From DRQF01 sp964559135 (GTDB taxonomy: Bacteria > Planctomycetota > GCA-002687715 > DRQF01), in NCBI GenBank assembly GCA_964559135.1, contig CAZLGG010000135.1:1-10010 (forward strand): 10,010 nt of DNA. Reading direction: 5' to 3'. The stretch's first letter is position 1. The number at the start of each line of letters is the position of its first letter. Under the pieces are notes generated by a model. The model saw only the letters and a program-made list of their open reading frames with translations. It made no database searches and was not told the DNA's origin. The position numbers and the translations under genes are program-made. Below are positions 6,976 through 10,010 of the stretch, piece after piece.

Positions 6976-7886
6976 GATGCGACCTCCGTACAGTTCTCCT
7001 CGGCGTCGTCCAAGCGGTCCACGATCATGGTGCCCGATCCCTCGTTGGTGAAGATCTCGGCGAGGAGGCTGTCCTCGTTGCGCCACGAAACCATGTGGAC
7101 CCGCGGGACCCCTCGCTCCAGGGCGAAGTCGATGGCGGCGGCCTTGGGACGCATGCCCCCCTGGGTGGCGCCGCGCCCCACGAGATCGCCGAGCCCGGCC
7201 CGGTCGGTGAGCGCCACGAGGGAGTGGGGGTCGTCCGGGTCCTCGAGGAGCCCCGGCGCCTCGGTGAGGAGGATGAGTTTGGCGGCGCCGAGAGCGACCG
7301 CCAGATGGGCGGCGATGGTGTCGGCGTTCACGTTGAGGGGGCGGCCCTCGGCGTCCGCCGCGATGGGATTGACGACCGGCACGAAGCCCGCGTCGGCGAG
7401 GGTGCGCAGGACGCCGGGGTTCACCGTGACGACGTCGCCCACGTGGCCGTAGTCGACCCTTTCCCCGTCGACCTCGACGGTGGGGCGCCGCCGTGCGGTC
7501 ACGAGATCACCGTCCCCGCCGGAAAGCCCCACCGCCGGCACGCCGAGGCGTCGGAAGGCGCCGACGGCCTGGGCGCCGAGCGTGCCTCTCATGGTCATGA
7601 CGGCGGCGTCGAGGGTCGTCGCGCAGGTGACGCGTCGTCCGCCCGCAAAGCGCGGCTCCACGCCGAGAGTCCGCGCGAGTTGGGTCGTCTGCATGCCGCC
7701 TCCATGGACGAAGACGATCTCGATGCCCACCCGGTGGAGCACCGAGAGCTGTTCGAAGAGGGTCTCCATGCCGTGGGGATGAGCGAAGAGTGATCCGCTC
7801 GCCTTCACCACGAAGAGACGATCCTGGTAGAGGGTGAGGTAGGGCAGGGCGGAGCGCAGGGCGCGGGCGGCGGCTCGGGGATTCAT
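6972..7886 (-). CDS. argB: N-acetylglutamate (or N-succinylglutamate) kinase
   Basis: 304 residues. It phosphorylates the N-acylated glutamate, the second step of arginine synthesis, in the cytoplasm. Amino-acid-kinase motifs are seen: VHGGG (60-64), RVT (85-87), NVNAD (185-189, with the catalytic-type Asp) and GGMRPK (243-248, Lys near the phosphates). The first lysine motif reads KASG (28-31) where KxGG is usual. The N-terminal helix ending in ALPYL, and the C-terminal EIFTNEGSGTMI, are features of arginine-sensitive hexameric kinases, so feedback inhibition by arginine is likely (inference). The longer form starting at 8123 is rejected: ATG 7886 has a near-perfect ribosome site (AGGAGGTGA, one base before the ATG) and overlaps the argF' stop as ATGA. 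Its own stop overlaps the deacylase GTG. Acetyl versus succinyl substrate cannot be told from this gene. Confidence 0.93.
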   Translation of the reverse strand: MNPRAAARALRSALPYLTLYQDRLFVVKASGSLFAHPHGMETLFEQLSVLHRVGIEIVFVHGGGMQTTQLARTLGVEPRFAGGRRVTCATTLDAAVMTMRGTLGAQAVGAFRRLGVPAVGLSGGDGDLVTARRRPTVEVDGERVDYGHVGDVVTVNPGVLRTLADAGFVPVVNPIAADAEGRPLNVNADTIAAHLAVALGAAKLILLTEAPGLLEDPDDPHSLVALTDRAGLGDLVGRGATQGGMRPKAAAIDFALERGVPRVHMVSWRNEDSLLAEIFTNEGSGTMIVDRLDDAEENCTEVAS

Positions 7887-8944
7887 TTCACCTCCTCGCA
7901 TTGTCGGTCGGGGTTGTCGGGGGATTGCGGCGCTGCGGACGAGGACATCAGGTGAGTCAACACCGCCTTTTGAACATGGAGACGATTGCCGGCCTGTTGG
8001 ACGACGACGCTGCGGGGACCATCGAGGACGGCGTCCTCGACGACGACGTTGCGTCGGACGGGCAGACAGTGCATGAAGCGCGCCTCGGCGTGAGCGGCAT
8101 CGAACCAGCTTTCGCGCACGCACCAGTCGCGGTGGTGCTCTCGGAGTGCGGTTTCCTTCTCAGGGTCGCCGAAAGCGCAGGGGGCCTGCCATGACTTGGC
8201 GTAAAGGACATGGGCGCCGTCGAGGGCTTCCTCGCGACGATCCGTCTGGGAGAGGCTGCCCCCCGCCCGCGCGGCCGCGGCACGAGCCCGTTCCATGACC
8301 CCCTCCGGGAGGCCGAATCCGTCGGGTCTGAGGACGGTGACGTCCATGCCTCGGAGCGCCGCCATCTCGATGACCGAGGCGGGCACGGCGAAGGGGAGGG
8401 GGCGGGGATGGTAGGCCCACGAGAGAACGAATCGCCCTCCTTTGCGGGGCACCTGCAAGTCGTCGAGGGTCTTCCAGTCGGCCAGAGCCTGGCAGGGATG
8501 TCCCGTGGCGGATTCCATGTTGATGAAGGGCTTGGTGGCGTAGCCCGCGAAAGCGGAAAGGACGGGGTCGCACAAGTCTTCGTGCAAGTCCTCGCCCTTG
8601 CCAAACGACCGCAGCGCCAGGGCGTCCGCATACTGTTCGAGGACGGGCACCGCCTCCGCCAGGTGCTCCGCGGCGGCGCCGTCCATGACGACACCCTGTC
8701 GCCATTCGAAGCCCCAACTCGTGGAGCCCGGACTGATGACCACCGACGATCCGCCCAACTGGGCCATGCCCGCCTGAAACGAGGTGAGCGTCCGCACGGA
8801 AGGGTTCATGAACACGAGCGCCAGCACCTTGCCTTGCAGCCGGGTGTTCACGGGATCGTTCTCCAGCCGACGGGCCTTTGCGAGAAGGGCTTCGAGGAGC
8901 TTCGGCGGCAAGCTCGAAAGGTCCGTGAAGCGTTTCAGTTTCAT
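7883..8944 (-). CDS. argF': N-acyl-ornithine transcarbamylase (ArgF'), probably succinylornithine-specific
   Basis: 353 residues. It transfers the carbamoyl group of carbamoyl phosphate to an N-acylated ornithine, giving N-acyl-citrulline, in the cytoplasm (trimer in the family). Carbamoyl-phosphate motif variant SVRTLTS (49-55), HPCQ (149-152), YHPRPL (178-183), YAKSW (248-252) and HCLPVRRN (292-299) match the acetyl-/succinylornithine group. Residues 74-94 align without gaps to Xanthomonas acetylornithine transcarbamylase as I remember it. The specificity residue Glu92 of that enzyme is Ala92 here (DGAAAEH), and its carboxylated Lys302 corresponds to Val301. Bacteroides succinylornithine transcarbamylase has Pro and Ile at these places, so I favour N-succinylornithine as substrate. 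Some segments (NRLHVQKA) are closer to the acetyl enzyme, so this needs an assay. ATG 8944 overlaps the argD stop as ATGA, with AGGAGA about 9 nt upstream. Confidence 0.9.
   Translation of the reverse strand: MKLKRFTDLSSLPPKLLEALLAKARRLENDPVNTRLQGKVLALVFMNPSVRTLTSFQAGMAQLGGSSVVISPGSTSWGFEWRQGVVMDGAAAEHLAEAVPVLEQYADALALRSFGKGEDLHEDLCDPVLSAFAGYATKPFINMESATGHPCQALADWKTLDDLQVPRKGGRFVLSWAYHPRPLPFAVPASVIEMAALRGMDVTVLRPDGFGLPEGVMERARAAAARAGGSLSQTDRREEALDGAHVLYAKSWQAPCAFGDPEKETALREHHRDWCVRESWFDAAHAEARFMHCLPVRRNVVVEDAVLDGPRSVVVQQAGNRLHVQKAVLTHLMSSSAAPQSPDNPDRQCEEVK
7888..7896 (-). promoter_or_regulatory. Strong ribosome binding site of argB
   Basis: The minus strand reads AGGAGGTGA immediately before the argB start. 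This is a full-length match to the anti-Shine-Dalgarno sequence and is built from the last codons of argF'. It decides the argB start at 7886 against an in-frame ATG at 8123. Confidence 0.8.
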
Positions 8945-10010
8945 GCTCCGATCTCCTGCAACGCGGAGGCGAGTTGGTCCACGTGGTCGTCTTCGAGGAC
9001 GAGCGGTGGCATGAGACGGATCACCTGGGAGTCGGCGGAGCCGCCCACGAGGATGTCCCGCTCGCGGAGCGCGGCCATGACGTCCTTGGCCGGTCGATCC
9101 AGGCGAAGGCCCACGAGAAGCCCCCGGCCTTGGATGCTCTTCACCGGCCCCACGCGGCAGCGTTCCCGGATGAGGCCTCCGAGGTGGGCCGCTCGCGCGA
9201 CGAGGTCCTCGTCGCGGAGCACGCCGATGACTTCGGCGATGAGGGCCGTGGCGAGCGGGCCGCCTCCGAACGTCGACCCCAGATCGCCCGGGCGAATCGT
9301 CGCCGCGACGTCCTCGCGGGCGATCACGGCTCCGGCGGGAAAGCCCCCGGCCAGCCCCTTGGCGACGGTGATGATGTCCGGCGTGACCTGGGCGGCTTCG
9401 ACGGCAAAGGCGTGCCCGGACCGCCCCATGCCGCACTGCACCTCATCGGCGATGAGCAGCGCGCCCTCGGCATCGCAGAGGCCGCGGGCGGTCTGCAGAA
9501 CCTCCCNNNNNNNNNNGCGCCGGCGATCCCCTGGATCGGCTCCACGATCACCGCCGCCACGTCCTCGGTGACGGCCTCCTCGAGCAGGGGAGCGCTGTCC
9601 CAGGGGACCTGCCGGACCGAGAACGGCCAGGCCGGGAAGCCGTACCACGCTTCCGAGCCGTCCGTGCAGGTGGCGGCGGCTGCGGTCCGCCCGTGGAAGC
9701 CTCCGGTCAGAGCGACGACCGAGCGTCGCCGCGTGTGCCGAAACGCGAGCCGAAGAGCATTCTCGTTGGCCTCGGCGCCCGAGTTGACGAAGAAGATGTG
9801 ATCGAGCCCTTCGGGGGCGAAGTCGGCGAGGATGCGTGCCGCGTGCTCACGAACCGGCAGGTCCACCAGATTGGTCTGGAAGAAAAGCCGCTTCGCCTGC
9901 GCCGTCAACGCCGCCACGAGCCGCGGATGGGAATGCCCGAGCAGCGCCGCCGCGTGACCGCCGTAGAGGTCGAGCAGCCGCCGGCCGTCCTCCGTGACCA
10001 GGTGGCACCC
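8941..10010 (-). CDS. argD: N-acetyl-/N-succinylornithine aminotransferase, N-terminus beyond window, split by an assembly gap (partial)
   Basis: This class-III, pyridoxal-phosphate aminotransferase turns N-acylglutamate semialdehyde into N-acylornithine with glutamate as donor. Seen in order: LLDLYGGHAAALLGHSHP near the window edge, NSGAEANENALR, GGFHGRT, VIVEPIQG, then after the gap IADEVQCGMG (Asp to the cofactor ring nitrogen), ITVAKGLAGG (cofactor lysine), STFGGGPLA, and a C-terminus ending MPPLVLEDDHVDQL. The first few tens of residues lie beyond 10010. A 10-N run at 9507-9516 breaks the gene between PIQGIAG and EVLQTARGLCD, and the frame changes there. Compared with E. coli ArgD only about six codons are missing, so the gene is probably intact. 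It is the most upstream operon gene in view; its TGA overlaps the argF' ATG. Other class-III aminotransferases are similar, but the operon supports ArgD. Confidence 0.92.
9507..9516. other. Assembly gap (10 Ns) inside argD
   Basis: The ArgD frame before and after the Ns differs, so the real gap is not 10 nt; a length leaving remainder 2 on division by 3 restores it. By comparison with the E. coli ArgD segment between PIQGEGG and LRELCD, about 14 nt (give or take a few codons) fits best. Confidence 0.95.

Noticed and set aside
7887..8123. N-terminal extension of argB starting at 8123
   Set aside because: The extra residues are an out-of-frame reading of the argF' end. The strong ribosome site and ATGA overlap at 7886 mark the true start.
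7883..8944. Ordinary ornithine carbamoyltransferase (ArgF/ArgI)
   Set aside because: The motifs HPCQ, YHPRPL, YAKSW and HCLPVRRN and the gap-free 74-94 alignment fit the acetyl-/succinylornithine group, and an N-acyl-citrulline type deacylase is in the operon.
8945..9436. N-terminal extension of argF' starting at 9436
   Set aside because: It overlaps the ArgD coding region out of frame and is Arg/Pro-rich shadow sequence. MKLKRF at 8944 matches the family N-terminus.
8210..9571. 453-codon open frame on the plus strand
   Set aside because: It is antisense to argF' and argD and crosses the N gap; no domain is visible.
1..10010. CRISPR array, insertion sequence, prophage, tRNA or rRNA
   Set aside because: No direct repeats with spacers, transposase or integrase motifs, or tRNA-like cloverleaf sequences were seen on reading both strands.

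Overview
The window looks like part of a scaffold from a high-GC, Gram-negative, respiratory bacterium, probably assembled from a metagenome. The evidence is strongly G/C-biased coding, periplasmic multihaem cytochromes, a large secreted propeller protein, and two runs of exactly 10 Ns that interrupt genes. The phylum cannot be settled from the sequence. The arginine genes match the Bacteroidota/Xanthomonas type, but the base composition would also suit Planctomycetota, Acidobacteriota or similar groups.

Left part (1-3845): an electron-transfer module and a secreted protein. On the minus strand an octahaem cytochrome c of the tetrathionate-reductase (OTR) family (310-1770) is followed 5 nt later by a second exported c-type cytochrome that runs off the window (1-304). 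Across a 140-nt spacer, on the plus strand, is a 644-residue exported protein (1911-3845). It has seven FG-GAP/VCBS calcium-loop repeats, an ASPIC/UnbV domain and a PKD-like C-terminus.

Middle (3846-4637): a 76-nt convergent spacer, then a minus-strand gene for an unrecognised small membrane protein with an N-terminal four-cysteine zinc ribbon (3922-4455). A 182-nt spacer follows, with one weak hairpin.

Right part (4638-10010): a minus-strand arginine operon transcribed in the order argD - argF' - argB - argE' - argH. Each of the four junctions is a 4-nt stop/start overlap (ATGA, ATGA, GTGA, ATGA), so translation is probably coupled throughout. The transcarbamylase belongs to the acetyl-/succinyl-ornithine group, not the ordinary ornithine group, so the pathway keeps the N-acyl group until after carbamoylation. 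The M20 deacylase then releases citrulline. The residue that decides acetyl versus succinyl specificity (position 92) is Ala, and the lysine carboxylated in Xanthomonas acetylornithine transcarbamylase is Val; both point to the succinyl route. This is the main finding. argC, argG and the first acyltransferase are not in the window.

No tRNA, rRNA, CRISPR array, insertion sequence or other mobile element was seen.
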